A stretch of DNA of 64,000 nt from Bacillota bacterium (GCA_015059245.1 SVAU01000002.1:62001-126000), one strand, 5' to 3'. Shown: positions 7,916 to 17,333, counted from the first letter of the stretch. The notes: generated by a model from the sequence alone, not told the origin. Made by a program: numbers and translations.

Positions 7916-9346
7916 ATGAGTAGTAATTATAATAGGGGCGGAAGGTTGATAAAGAATATTATTATCGATGATAATGTTTTACCACCTGTGTATGTTATAA
8001 AAGAATATAAGAATAAATCATATTTAATTATACTTTGCTTATTCTTAGTTATTGGTGTTGTTGCTGGTATTAGTATTTTAAATAATACTAGATTATCTAT
8101 TACTGATAACTATGTAAATTTAGAAGCAGTAGATGTTATATCTTATGATAGAGCTACTAATCTAATTGAATTATCTATTGAACCTAGTTCAGATCAAAAA
8201 GAGTGTTACTTTGATATAGATGGTAAAGATAGAGTTATTGGAAAGATAGTAGAAGGCAAATGTATACTTAATATTACTATGGATTCTGGTGATGTAACTT
8301 TTGTTAATGAACACGATTTAAGTAGTAAGTCTTTTGAAATAACTGATTATGTAGTAGATGTTAATGAAAAAGATAAATACTATTTACCTTTAAATAAAGA
8401 GATTGAACTAAGTAAAGAAATAATTTCTATTGGTGAACCTGAAGTTAATTGGATTAGTTTAAGTGAATCTGTACAAATTATTGATGGTAAATTAAAAGCT
8501 AAAGCACTAGGTAGAACAACGGTTAGAGCTATGTCTAATGGAAAAGTTGTTCATGAAATAGATGTAGTAGTAACTGATACTATTATTGAAAAGCCTAAGA
8601 AGTTTAATAAGAAGAAAAAATACTTACCTTGTAAAGAATTTACTGAAGAAGAAGCTAAATTATTAGATGAAATATTAGCATATAGAATTAATGAAGTAGG
8701 ATATGGAACTAGAGCTGCAGCAGTGGAAGCGGCAAGATTCTTAACATTAGAGTTTCCTTATCGAATTACATACTTTTATGAAACTGGTAGATTAAATACT
8801 CCAGGTAGAGCTAAAGTAGATGGAGAAGGTAGATATTATCATAAAGGTTTGTACTTACATACAAGTAAATATGACGAATTAGCTTATATAGGAAATGGTC
8901 CTGCTATATGGGGATGTGGATTAAGATGTTATGAAGATGCTGAACCATACTTTAAACCTGGTAATAAGTATCCTAATGGACTTAGTTGTTCTGGATTTGT
9001 AACTTGGGTACTTTACAATGCTGGATTTGATGTAGGAGATATTGGAGCAGGAGAAAGTCCTTATCCTCATCAATTAACTGATACTGGTAAATTTACATCA
9101 TTAACACCTAGTTTAATTAAATCTGGTAAGATTAAAGTAGGAGATTTATTTAATATATGGGGACATATTTCTATACTTGTAGGTGAAGATAGTAAGAATT
9201 ATTATATTGCTGAATCATTAGATTTATATGGTGGTGTTGTAATAAACACTTATTCTAAGAGTAATGTAAAAGACTATTTCCCATATGTAGTATTAATGGA
9301 TGAACTATATAAAGAAGATGGAAATCTAACTAAATTATGGTATTAA
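7916..9346 (+). CDS. Membrane-anchored NlpC/P60-like cell-wall peptidase
   Basis: This 476-residue protein has one N-terminal membrane helix (about residues 34-54). Beta-rich domains follow, including a stretch like bacterial Ig (Big_2) domains (LKAKALGRTTVRAMSNGK near residue 200). The C-terminal half resembles NlpC/P60 peptidases, which cut peptidoglycan stem peptides. The presumed nucleophile is Cys in LSCSGFVTWVLYNAG and the His is in WGHISILVGED, spaced as expected. The region before the catalytic domain (PAIWGCGLRCYED) has two extra Cys. It has its own promoter and terminator. The peptidase call is good; the substrate bond is not known. Confidence 0.82.
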   Translation: MSSNYNRGGRLIKNIIIDDNVLPPVYVIKEYKNKSYLIILCLFLVIGVVAGISILNNTRLSITDNYVNLEAVDVISYDRATNLIELSIEPSSDQKECYFDIDGKDRVIGKIVEGKCILNITMDSGDVTFVNEHDLSSKSFEITDYVVDVNEKDKYYLPLNKEIELSKEIISIGEPEVNWISLSESVQIIDGKLKAKALGRTTVRAMSNGKVVHEIDVVVTDTIIEKPKKFNKKKKYLPCKEFTEEEAKLLDEILAYRINEVGYGTRAAAVEAARFLTLEFPYRITYFYETGRLNTPGRAKVDGEGRYYHKGLYLHTSKYDELAYIGNGPAIWGCGLRCYEDAEPYFKPGNKYPNGLSCSGFVTWVLYNAGFDVGDIGAGESPYPHQLTDTGKFTSLTPSLIKSGKIKVGDLFNIWGHISILVGEDSKNYYIAESLDLYGGVVINTYSKSNVKDYFPYVVLMDELYKEDGNLTKLWY

Positions 9347-9370
9347 AAGAAGAGAAATCTTCTTTTTTTA
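9345..9370 (+). terminator. Terminator after the NlpC/P60-like gene
   Basis: AAAAGAAGA (9345-9353) and TCTTCTTTT (9358-9366) enclose a GAAA loop, and T residues follow. The TAA stop (9344-9346) touches the left arm. Confidence 0.85.
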
Positions 9371-9479
9371 TTGTAAAGTTTAAGTGTATGGAAATGTCTC
9401 TTTAGGGCCATATTATTGATATAAAATTAGCATTATTATATAATGATAATGAGATTTTATGTAAATGGGGATGAAATTT

Positions 9480-11099
9480 ATGGCAGAAACATACATAAGA
9501 AAAGCCAAGAATTTAGTAAAAAAAATATTAGGAATGAATTATAATCTAATTCGTTCTGATTTTGATGAAAAGAATTCTTGTAAATCTTTAGGTGAATTAT
9601 TAGAAATCAAACCAGAATTATTAAACGAAAGAAGTATGGCTGGTGAAAGAAGAGATAAGAAAGAATTTTATCCTTCTGCTAAAAAAATAGCAGATGCTTT
9701 TGATTTTTATAGAGTTTATTTACATAAATATGATGAAATATATCCTGATATACCTGAAATAGGTGAATATGATGGCTTACATAGTGGTACTCCTATTAAA
9801 TGGAAACCATATAAAGGTTGTACAAGAGCAGTTAAGAAGATGTTAAAGAGAAAGAACTTGTTCTGGTATCCTAGTACAGGTGGATCTATGTATGCTCGTC
9901 AAAGATTCTTAGAATACTTAGGTAGAGAAGGCTTTAAATTAAATAAAGAAAAAGATTATGATGGTATGGGAATAGACAACATAGTGTTTACTAGTTCAAC
10001 TACTCATGCTTATACTTTAATATGTAATTTAATTGCTAGAGATGAAGATGTAATATTAGTAACTGGGCCTAACTACGGATTCTTTGCTTTAGGACCAGAA
10101 AGATTAAATGCTAGAGTAGAAGTACTTAATTTATCTGAAGATGATGATTGGTATGTTAATAAAGAAGCCTTAGCTGATAGAATAGATGAAATAAATAAGA
10201 AACTAAAGAAAGAATGGGAAGGTAAATTAGATTATGTTCCTAAAGTAGTTGCTTTCTTAAATATGAATCCTCATAATCCTTTAGGTAAAGTAATGAATCT
10301 TAAGAATAAAGAAATCCTTGAAGGTATTGGAGATGTGTGTTTAGAAAAAGGAGTCTTTGTAATTGATGATTTAATTTATAGGGATTTAACTTTTGATAGA
10401 GATGATTTAGCATTACCATTAGCAACATATCCTAAATATTTTAATAATACTATATCTTTAATGGGAATTTCTAAAGCATTTGGGCTTGCTTCATTTAGAG
10501 CAGGTGTTATAGTAGCTCCAATTCCTATTTGTAGAGGTATTACTACTCAAATATTTGAAACTATGGATTCAACTCCTGTAGTACAAGTAGAGAGTGTTGC
10601 TGGAGCATTTAATGCTAGTGATAAGAGATATAGAGAATACGATAGATACTTTAGACCTTTAATGAGAGAATATGAATATAGATATGAATTATTTAGAGCT
10701 ATGGTTGAAGGTATAGATTCTATTAAAGATATTAAAACTAAAAATAAGATTATTAGAGATATTAAACGTTATGAAAAAGACGAAAATGCTAGAAAGTTAT
10801 TGTTTGAAGGTATACCTGATGTAGAGATAAGAAAAGGTACTACTCCTGAGTCTGGTTTCTTTGCTGTAATGGATTTTACTAAGTTAAAGGGTAAGAAATA
10901 TGGAGACAAAGTAATTGAGAATGACTTTGATATGCTTGAATATTTCTATATAAAAGGTAAAGTAGTTTATATAATGGGTGAAAGTGTTAACTGGCCTAAT
11001 CCAGAAGAATTAATTGGTAGAATAAACTTTGCTCTTACAAAGAAAGCATTAATTTATAGTATGAAGATTATTACTACTAGTGTAAGAGAGTTGAAGTAA
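9480..11099 (+). CDS. Fold-type I PLP aminotransferase, long form
   Basis: This is a pyridoxal-phosphate enzyme of the aspartate aminotransferase superfamily. The PLP Lys is in MGISKAFGLASFRAG, the cofactor Asp/Tyr pair in VFVIDDLIYRD, and the Asn segment in NMNPHNPLGKV. At 539 residues it is much longer than common aminotransferases (about 400) and nearer in length to aspartate 4-decarboxylases, but I cannot assign a substrate. ATG 9480 is favoured by a GGGGATG ribosome binding site; ATGs at 9465 and 9471 are in frame. One base separates it from the ATP-grasp gene, so the two are co-translated. A paralogue fused to GNAT lies at 55676-57724. Confidence 0.85.
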   Translation: MAETYIRKAKNLVKKILGMNYNLIRSDFDEKNSCKSLGELLEIKPELLNERSMAGERRDKKEFYPSAKKIADAFDFYRVYLHKYDEIYPDIPEIGEYDGLHSGTPIKWKPYKGCTRAVKKMLKRKNLFWYPSTGGSMYARQRFLEYLGREGFKLNKEKDYDGMGIDNIVFTSSTTHAYTLICNLIARDEDVILVTGPNYGFFALGPERLNARVEVLNLSEDDDWYVNKEALADRIDEINKKLKKEWEGKLDYVPKVVAFLNMNPHNPLGKVMNLKNKEILEGIGDVCLEKGVFVIDDLIYRDLTFDRDDLALPLATYPKYFNNTISLMGISKAFGLASFRAGVIVAPIPICRGITTQIFETMDSTPVVQVESVAGAFNASDKRYREYDRYFRPLMREYEYRYELFRAMVEGIDSIKDIKTKNKIIRDIKRYEKDENARKLLFEGIPDVEIRKGTTPESGFFAVMDFTKLKGKKYGDKVIENDFDMLEYFYIKGKVVYIMGESVNWPNPEELIGRINFALTKKALIYSMKIITTSVRELK

Positions 11100-11100
11100 T

Positions 11101-12063
11101 ATGAAAAATATGATGAGACAATTATTGTTTTTGTTAATCAGAAATGGTAATAGAGTATTTGTTAAATTAAATAAAAAAAGATTTAATAAAAGAATAGCTA
11201 TTGTATCTTGTGATAAATGGATAGGTAAAGTTAAAGAAGATGAACTGCTTAAGTTTGAATTAAATAAGTTACTTGTTGATGTAGATATTATCTCTTGGCA
11301 AGATAAGAGTATTGATTATAATAAATACGATGCTGTAATTATTAGGTCTTTATGGGGATATCAAGATTATATTGAAGAATTTATTGAGTATTTAGATAAA
11401 CTAAAAAAAGATAATGTAAAAGTATTTAATAATGTAGATATACTTAAAGATAATTTAAATAAACATGAACAATTTAAGATACTTGATAAATATGAAATAC
11501 CTCATATCGATACTTTCTTTTTAAAGAAGAATGAATTAGATAAAGTAGGTAAGATACATGAAGAATATAAAGATTTAGTTGTGAAACCTATTATATCTGG
11601 TAGTGGTAATAATACTTTTATTATTTCTGATACTATAAATAAGAATAATATAAGAATAGATGAAGTTAAAGATAAGTTTGATGGGGTACTTAATAATATT
11701 AATAATTATTTAATGGTACAACCTTTTGTTAAAGAGATTGATGAAGGCGAGATATCTGTTGTACTTATCGATAATAAAGTAAGTCATATTGTTATTAGAA
11801 ATACTAGTGTATTTAATGATAAAGGTTCTATTTGTGTAGTTGGATTAGATACAATGGATAGTAAAATGAAATCTATTGTAGATAGTTGTACTAAGATTAA
11901 AGAATACAAAGATGCTTTATATATGAGAGTTGATTTAGTAAAGATTGATGACGATTATAAAGTAATGGAATTAGAATTGGTAGAACCACAATTATTTTTA
12001 GGATTTAGAAAGACTAAGAAAGAACTTACTAATTTTGCTAAAGCAATAAAAAAGAAGATTTAA
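11101..12063 (+). CDS. ATP-grasp ligase, glutathione synthetase/DcsG-like
   Basis: ATP-grasp enzymes join a carboxylate to an amine or thiol through an acyl phosphate. LVVKPIISGSGNNTF near residue 160 fits the ATP-binding Lys and Gly-rich loop. DEGEISVVLIDNKVSHIVI follows near residue 220, and YMRVDLVKIDDDY and MELELVEPQLFL near the C-terminus carry the metal-binding Glu residues. This C-terminal pattern is like O-ureido-serine cyclo-ligase (DcsG) and related prokaryotic glutathione-synthetase-like proteins. It follows the aminotransferase by one base, so the pair may make or modify an amino-acid-derived product. The substrate is unknown. Confidence 0.75.
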   Translation: MKNMMRQLLFLLIRNGNRVFVKLNKKRFNKRIAIVSCDKWIGKVKEDELLKFELNKLLVDVDIISWQDKSIDYNKYDAVIIRSLWGYQDYIEEFIEYLDKLKKDNVKVFNNVDILKDNLNKHEQFKILDKYEIPHIDTFFLKKNELDKVGKIHEEYKDLVVKPIISGSGNNTFIISDTINKNNIRIDEVKDKFDGVLNNINNYLMVQPFVKEIDEGEISVVLIDNKVSHIVIRNTSVFNDKGSICVVGLDTMDSKMKSIVDSCTKIKEYKDALYMRVDLVKIDDDYKVMELELVEPQLFLGFRKTKKELTNFAKAIKKKI

Positions 12064-12078
12064 TTCTTCTTTTTTTTA
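12051..12078 (+). terminator. Terminator with the stop codon in its loop
   Basis: AAGAAGA (12052-12058) and TCTTCTT (12065-12071) are separated by TTTAAT, which contains the TAA stop (12061-12063). A long T tract follows. Confidence 0.88.
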
Positions 12079-12096
12079 TTTTGAATAATATTTTAT

Positions 12097-12756
12097 ATGA
12101 AGAAATATTTTATATTTGTGTTAATAAGTTTAGTGTTATTAACAGTTGGAATAGTATATTCGCATGAACTAGATAGTAGGTTAGTAGGTAAAGTGATTGT
12201 TTTAGATGCTGGGCATGGTGGAAAGGATAAGGGGACTAGTGTAGATAATGTATATGAAAGTGATATTAATTTATCCCTTGTAAATAGGCTAAAAAAAGAA
12301 CTTAATAAACATGGTGTTGATGTTATTTTAACTAGAAATGGTGACTATGATCTAAGTAGTCCTAATGTGTCTAGACGTAAGAAGAGTGATTTTGATAATA
12401 GAATAAAACTTATTAATAATAGTGGTGCAAATTTGTATTTAAGTATACATATGAATTATTTAAGTGATAGTAGATATTATGGTGCACAAGTATTTTATAC
12501 TAGTGGAAATGAGAAACTAGCTAAAGATATTCAAGATAGTTTTATTAGTAATGTAAATACTCCTCTTAAAGAAAAGAAATTAAGTAGTAGTATATATATG
12601 TATAAACAACTTAATATACCTGGAGTTTTGATTGAATGTGGATTTCTATCTAATGATAATGAGAGGAGATTACTAGTTACTGAAGAGTATCAAGATAAGT
12701 TAGTTAATGCAATAGTAGATGGATTACTTGAGTATTATAAAAAAGGAATCGATTGA
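12097..12756 (+). CDS. Secreted N-acetylmuramoyl-L-alanine amidase (Amidase_3)
   Basis: This zinc amidase cleaves the bond between muramic acid and the stem peptide of peptidoglycan. A signal peptide or anchor spans about residues 4-22. The catalytic domain shows VIVLDAGHGGKDKGT (first zinc His), ESDINLSL (zinc Glu), LYLSIHMNYL (second zinc His) and GVLIECGFLSN (catalytic Glu). The layout is like the spore amidase CwlD, but no sporulation genes are visible, so a housekeeping role is equally possible. No Shine-Dalgarno sequence is visible before ATG 12097; the upstream sequence is only A and T apart from one G. Confidence 0.9.
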   Translation: MKKYFIFVLISLVLLTVGIVYSHELDSRLVGKVIVLDAGHGGKDKGTSVDNVYESDINLSLVNRLKKELNKHGVDVILTRNGDYDLSSPNVSRRKKSDFDNRIKLINNSGANLYLSIHMNYLSDSRYYGAQVFYTSGNEKLAKDIQDSFISNVNTPLKEKKLSSSIYMYKQLNIPGVLIECGFLSNDNERRLLVTEEYQDKLVNAIVDGLLEYYKKGID

Positions 12757-12770
12757 TTCCTTTTAAAATT
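12741..12770. terminator. Bidirectional terminator containing both stop codons
   Basis: AAAAGGAATC (12741-12750) pairs perfectly with GATTCCTTTT (12755-12764) across a 4-base loop. The TGA stop of the + gene (12754-12756) and the stop of the converging - gene (12763-12765) both lie in or at the edge of the hairpin. Confidence 0.9.
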
Positions 12771-13737
12771 CAAAATGTCTAATATATTTATTATTTTTTA
12801 TTTCAAGACCTGTTGAATAATCTAAATCTGGTATATATTCTAAAATGTCTTCTATTGGTTTATTTTTATATAGTACTTTATTTACTTCTTTTATTATTTT
12901 GATTGATTTATCTACTGATAGTTTATATAGATCTTCGAATGAATGATTATATTTTTTATCTGGTAGACATGGATGATTCCATTCTTTTTTATCTAAGTTT
13001 AGATAATCTAAGTTAGGTTTTTTTATAAATGTACTGTATGTAGATATGTAACTTTGGTTTTTATTAATTATTAAATCTAATAGTTTATATAATGTTTTTT
13101 TGATACCAAATCTATCATTTATGACTATGTTGTAGATAACTCTAGCGTTATTAACACCTTTTTGATAATAGTAACCAATATTTTCTTGGTTATATGTCTT
13201 TTTATAGACCTTATTAAGTGTTTCTATTAAGTTAGATGATAATACAGGTTTACCTATTATTTCTTTGGTTACATTACATAAATTATAATCTTTATTAGTA
13301 TATTTTTTGTAATAGTATGCATCTAAGTCTTTTTCTATTTTATTATGTCCACCAAAGTATTTTCTAGTATCTGGTTCTGATTTACGATATACACCTGTTT
13401 TATAAAATATAAAAGGGTGACATGTTGTATCTAGAACATAATGAGTAATACATCCGTAAAGGTATGCTATTAATTCTGGGTTATGTTCTTCGTTGTTATT
13501 TTTTATTTCATTTATTATGTTAACTAAGTAATCTTGAGTATTATGTCTATGAGCGTGATGACCAAAGTTATTTATTCTTTTTTTGTTTTTACCAAATGTA
13601 TAGTAGAATAAATAGTCATGACTTTGAGCAAATGTATGATAAATATCTAGTTTATCTCCTAACAATGCTTTTTCTTCTTTGTCTAAGTTATTTAGTACTT
13701 CTTTAGAAAACATATGGTGTGTTATTAATGATGGCAT
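12763..13737 (-). CDS. Zinc-dependent phospholipase C-like protein
   Basis: The protein resembles the zinc-dependent phospholipase C/S1-P1 nuclease-like family. It starts MPSLITHHMFSKEVL and has HTFAQSHDYLFY near residue 45, FGHHAHRHNTQ near residue 65, AYLYGCITHYVLDTTCHPF near residue 95, and GGHNKIEKDLDAYY near residue 130. These are the expected scattered zinc His and Asp residues. No signal peptide is present, so it may act in the cytoplasm. The start at 13737 has a GAGTGAT ribosome binding site; an upstream ATG at 13770 lies in the promoter region. Substrate unknown. Confidence 0.72.
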   Translation of the reverse strand: MPSLITHHMFSKEVLNNLDKEEKALLGDKLDIYHTFAQSHDYLFYYTFGKNKKRINNFGHHAHRHNTQDYLVNIINEIKNNNEEHNPELIAYLYGCITHYVLDTTCHPFIFYKTGVYRKSEPDTRKYFGGHNKIEKDLDAYYYKKYTNKDYNLCNVTKEIIGKPVLSSNLIETLNKVYKKTYNQENIGYYYQKGVNNARVIYNIVINDRFGIKKTLYKLLDLIINKNQSYISTYSTFIKKPNLDYLNLDKKEWNHPCLPDKKYNHSFEDLYKLSVDKSIKIIKEVNKVLYKNKPIEDILEYIPDLDYSTGLEIKNNKYIRHFEF

Positions 13738-13845
13738 ATTATCACTCTTTTCTTGATAATTATAGCACATTGTAAATCTTAAAAGATATCATTTAAATAG
13801 TCATTTAAATATGATATAATATATAAGATAATAGGGTGATGCTAG

Positions 13846-14793
13846 ATGATAAAAACATTTAAATCAATAGACGAACAAATAGAAATACTAAAAAGTAAAG
13901 GTTTGGAAATTGATGATATTAATTATGCGAAAGATGTTCTTTTAAGAGAAAATTATTTCTTTTTAAGTGGTTATAGACATTTATTCTTAAAATCTCAAAA
14001 AGATAGAATGTTTATACCTGGTACACAATTTAAAGAATTGTATGCTATGTTTAATTTTGATAGACAAATTAGAAATATCTTCTTTAAAAATATATTGATT
14101 GTAGAGAATAATGCAAAGAGTATTTTTTCATACCAATTATCTAAAAAATATGGTATTAAAGAAAAAGACTATTTAAACCCTGTGAATTATGATAGATCTA
14201 GCGATAAATCAAGACAAGTTAATGATTTATTAAAGAAAATAAAAAGACAGATAAGAATTAATGGTGGTCAACATTCAGCTACAATGCACTATACTACTAA
14301 CTATGGATATGTTCCTTTTTGGGTAGTTGTTAAAGTATTGTCATTTGGTTTAATATCTGAATTATTTACAATAATGAAGAAAGATGATCAAAAAGATGTT
14401 GCTGAAGTATTTGGAGTACCTGTAGAAGCGTTATTAACTTATTTTCCTATATTAGCTAATTTTAGAAATCTTTGTGCTCACGAAGATATAATGTATGATC
14501 ATAGAACACAAAGAGCTATAGATGACACTAAATATCATGCATATTTAGATATTCCTAGAACTGATGGAGATTATATATATGGTAAAGATGATTTATTTGC
14601 TTTAGTAATTATTTTAAAACAATTATTAAGAGAGGAAGATTTTACTTTATTAATAAATGAGTTGTCTTATGAATTAGATATACTTGATGGAAAGATAGAT
14701 TCTATTGAGATAGAAAAGATTCTGGATAGAATGGGATTCCCAGTTAATTTCAGAGAGATAGCAAGGGTTGGTGACTATGGACAATCAACATAA
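13846..14793 (+). CDS. Abi-family (AbiD/F-like) HEPN protein
   Basis: Proteins of the Abi_2 family abort phage infection in lactococci and are predicted HEPN-type RNases. The N-terminal ENYFFLSGYRHLF near residue 42 and ILANFRNLCAHEDIMYD near residue 205 are typical; RNLCAH fits the RX4H catalytic motif of HEPN domains. At 315 residues the length is normal. Its 3' end overlaps htrA by 17 bases, and there is an extended -10 (TGATATAAT) and an AGGGTGAT ribosome binding site ahead. The antiphage role is inferred from the family only. Confidence 0.82.
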   Translation: MIKTFKSIDEQIEILKSKGLEIDDINYAKDVLLRENYFFLSGYRHLFLKSQKDRMFIPGTQFKELYAMFNFDRQIRNIFFKNILIVENNAKSIFSYQLSKKYGIKEKDYLNPVNYDRSSDKSRQVNDLLKKIKRQIRINGGQHSATMHYTTNYGYVPFWVVVKVLSFGLISELFTIMKKDDQKDVAEVFGVPVEALLTYFPILANFRNLCAHEDIMYDHRTQRAIDDTKYHAYLDIPRTDGDYIYGKDDLFALVIILKQLLREEDFTLLINELSYELDILDGKIDSIEIEKILDRMGFPVNFREIARVGDYGQST

Positions 14794-15940
14794 TTTAGAG
14801 GCAAAAAACGAAGTGGTGGCTAATCCACGTACTGTAACTGCAAATCCACAACCTCATACTGAAACAGTAAAAGTTATTAATAGAGGTATATCTGGTGGTA
14901 AGCTTGCTGTGCTATTATTAGTTGCTGTTGTATTATCTGTACTTATTGGTGCAGGATCAATGTTGTTAGTATTTCATTTATATCCTGATTTAACTAAGGA
15001 TAATGTTACTAATGTAACTAGAGTAGAAAAAGAAGTTAGTATTACTGATCAAGGTATTGCAGATGCTGTTGATAAAGTTTATGATTCTGTAGTAATAGTT
15101 AAAACATATAGAAGAAATCAGTTATATGCTACTGGTACAGGATTTGTTTATAAGAAAGTAAATGGAACTTATTATTTATTAACTAATTATCATGTAATTC
15201 AAGATGGAGATAAAGTAGAAGTTGTATTTACAGATAATAGTACTGAACAAGTTACTGTTAAGGGTGGAGATAAATATTCTGATATAGCTGTATTAACTTA
15301 CGATTCGACTGGTACAAGACCAATTGCTAAAGTTGGTAGTAGTATAGATATGAGAGTTGGAGATACTGTATTTGCTATAGGTTCTCCATTAGATTCTAGT
15401 GTATATTCTTGGAGTGTTACTAGAGGAGTTCTATCAGGAAAAGATAGAAAAGTAGAAGTTAGTACTACTAATACAAGTGCTAATGATTGGATAATGCAAG
15501 TATTACAAACTGATGCTGCTATAAATAGTGGTAACTCTGGTGGACCTTTATGTAATAGTAATGGAGAAGTTATAGGTATTAATAATATGAAACTTATTAC
15601 TAGTGGAGTAGAAGGTATGGGGTTTGCAATCCCTATTGAAGAAGCTGCTGCTTATGCAGATGCAATTATTAATGGTAAAAATATTACAAGACCTACATTA
15701 GGTATCACAATGGCTGAGAATAAAAACGGTGTATTAGTTAGTGAAGTTAAAGCTAATTCAGTAGCAGCAAATGCTGGTTTACAAAAAGGTGATGTTATAA
15801 CTGCTATTAATGATGAAAAAGTAGTTAATATGGCTTCATTAAAATATGCATTATACAAATATGAAGTAGGAGATACTGTTACTATTCACTATTTAAGAAA
15901 TGGTAAAGCTCAAACTACTAAGATGAAATTGACTCAATAA
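14777..15940 (+). CDS. htrA: Membrane-anchored HtrA/DegP-type serine protease
   Basis: HtrA proteases degrade or refold misfolded exported proteins. A short cytoplasmic N-terminus is followed by a membrane helix (about residues 38-62), a trypsin-like domain and a PDZ domain. The catalytic triad is visible as His in LTNYHVIQDG, Asp in YSDIAVLTYD and Ser in NSGNSGGPLCNSNGEVIG. The PDZ segment includes VSEVKANSVAANAGLQKGD. ATG 14777 is chosen over the upstream TTG/GTG because AAGGGTTGGTG precedes it. The start lies inside the Abi gene, so the two are probably co-expressed. Confidence 0.94.
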   Translation: MDNQHNLEAKNEVVANPRTVTANPQPHTETVKVINRGISGGKLAVLLLVAVVLSVLIGAGSMLLVFHLYPDLTKDNVTNVTRVEKEVSITDQGIADAVDKVYDSVVIVKTYRRNQLYATGTGFVYKKVNGTYYLLTNYHVIQDGDKVEVVFTDNSTEQVTVKGGDKYSDIAVLTYDSTGTRPIAKVGSSIDMRVGDTVFAIGSPLDSSVYSWSVTRGVLSGKDRKVEVSTTNTSANDWIMQVLQTDAAINSGNSGGPLCNSNGEVIGINNMKLITSGVEGMGFAIPIEEAAAYADAIINGKNITRPTLGITMAENKNGVLVSEVKANSVAANAGLQKGDVITAINDEKVVNMASLKYALYKYEVGDTVTIHYLRNGKAQTTKMKLTQ

Positions 15941-15966
15941 AACTGACTATATCGTCAGTTTTTATT
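15941..15966 (+). terminator. Terminator after htrA
   Basis: AACTGAC (15941-15947) and GTCAGTT (15954-15960) enclose TATATC, with a T-rich tail that runs into the extended -10 box of rimO (TGTTATAAT, TATAAT at 15975-15980). Confidence 0.88.
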
Positions 15967-16005
15967 TTTTGTGTTATAATACTTTTGCAATTTGGGGTGA
16001 ATTAT

Positions 16006-17310
16006 ATGATGAAAGTCGGATTTGTTTCTTTAGGTTGTTCTAAGAACTTAGTTGTAACTGAAGAAATAATAGGTTTATTTAAAAAAAGAAATTATGAAAT
16101 AGTAGGTGATCCTGCTGATGCTGAAATACTACTTATTAATACTTGTGGTTTTATTGAGTCAGCTAAAGAAGAGGGGATACAAACTATTTTAGAAATGGCT
16201 GATTATAAAGAAGGTAATTGTAAATACTTAATTGTTACTGGTTGTTTAGTTGAAAGATATGAAGAAGAATTAAGAAAAGAAATGCCTGAAGTAGATTTAT
16301 TTGTTAGTATTAGAGACTATGATAAACTATGGGAGAAGATAGATAATTTAATTAATAAAAATAATGAAGATGATAAATTATCTTATAAACATAGAGTATT
16401 AACTACTGGGGATACAATGGCATACTTAAAGATAGCAGAAGGATGTAGTAATTATTGTACATATTGTGCTATACCTTATATTCAAGGTAAATATATATCT
16501 AGAAAGTATGAAGATATACTAGATGAAGCTAATATGTTAGTTAAAAAGGGTATCCAAGAAATAGTTGTTATTGCTCAAGATACTACTAAATATGGATTAG
16601 ATCTATATGGAAAGATGAGATTACCTGAACTACTTAATGATCTATGTAAAATAGATGGTATTAAATGGATTAGATTCTTATATAGTTATCCAGAATCAAT
16701 TACTGATGAATTAATTGAAGTAGTAAAGAATAATGATAAGATTTGTAAATACTTTGATTTACCTATTCAACATATATCTGATGATGTTTTAAAGAAAATG
16801 AATCGTAAGAGTGATGGTAATACTATTAGAAACTTAATTACTAAATTAAGAAAAGAAATACCTGAAGTTATACTTAGAACGACTTTAATAGTTGGGTTTC
16901 CTGGTGAGACTGAAGATAACTTCAATGAATTATGTGAATTTGTAAAAGAAAGTAAATTTGATAGATTAGGTGCTTTTGCATATAGTGCTGAAGATGGTAC
17001 TCCTGCTGCTAAATTTCCTAATCAAGTTGATGAAGATGTAAAACATAGTAGACGTGATGCTATTATGGAAATACAACAAATGGTAAGTTTAAATAACTTA
17101 AAAAATAGAGTTGGAAATACATATGAATGTATAGTAGAGAACATTACTGAAGATGGAGAATATTATGTAACAAGAAGTTATATGGATGTTCCTTCTGAAG
17201 ATGGCGTTATCTATGTTAAATATAATCCTGAATATATGATTAATGAATTTGTAAATGTTAAGATTACTGATTCAGATGAATATGATTTATATGGAGAATT
17301 TGTAGAATAA
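16006..17310 (+). CDS. rimO: Ribosomal protein S12 methylthiotransferase
   Basis: RimO is a radical SAM enzyme that methylthiolates an Asp of ribosomal protein S12 using two Fe-S clusters. The N-terminal UPF0004 domain has VSLGCSKNLV, INTCGFIESAK and VTGCLVERY (three cluster Cys). The radical SAM motif is AEGCSNYCTYCAIP near residue 145. A C-terminal TRAM domain follows. The start is ATG 16006 or 16009 after a GGGGTGA ribosome binding site; the in-frame TTG 15985 lies at the transcription start. Confidence 0.95.
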   Translation: MMKVGFVSLGCSKNLVVTEEIIGLFKKRNYEIVGDPADAEILLINTCGFIESAKEEGIQTILEMADYKEGNCKYLIVTGCLVERYEEELRKEMPEVDLFVSIRDYDKLWEKIDNLINKNNEDDKLSYKHRVLTTGDTMAYLKIAEGCSNYCTYCAIPYIQGKYISRKYEDILDEANMLVKKGIQEIVVIAQDTTKYGLDLYGKMRLPELLNDLCKIDGIKWIRFLYSYPESITDELIEVVKNNDKICKYFDLPIQHISDDVLKKMNRKSDGNTIRNLITKLRKEIPEVILRTTLIVGFPGETEDNFNELCEFVKESKFDRLGAFAYSAEDGTPAAKFPNQVDEDVKHSRRDAIMEIQQMVSLNNLKNRVGNTYECIVENITEDGEYYVTRSYMDVPSEDGVIYVKYNPEYMINEFVNVKITDSDEYDLYGEFVE

Positions 17311-17333
17311 TTAACATATTGATAAATAGGTGT

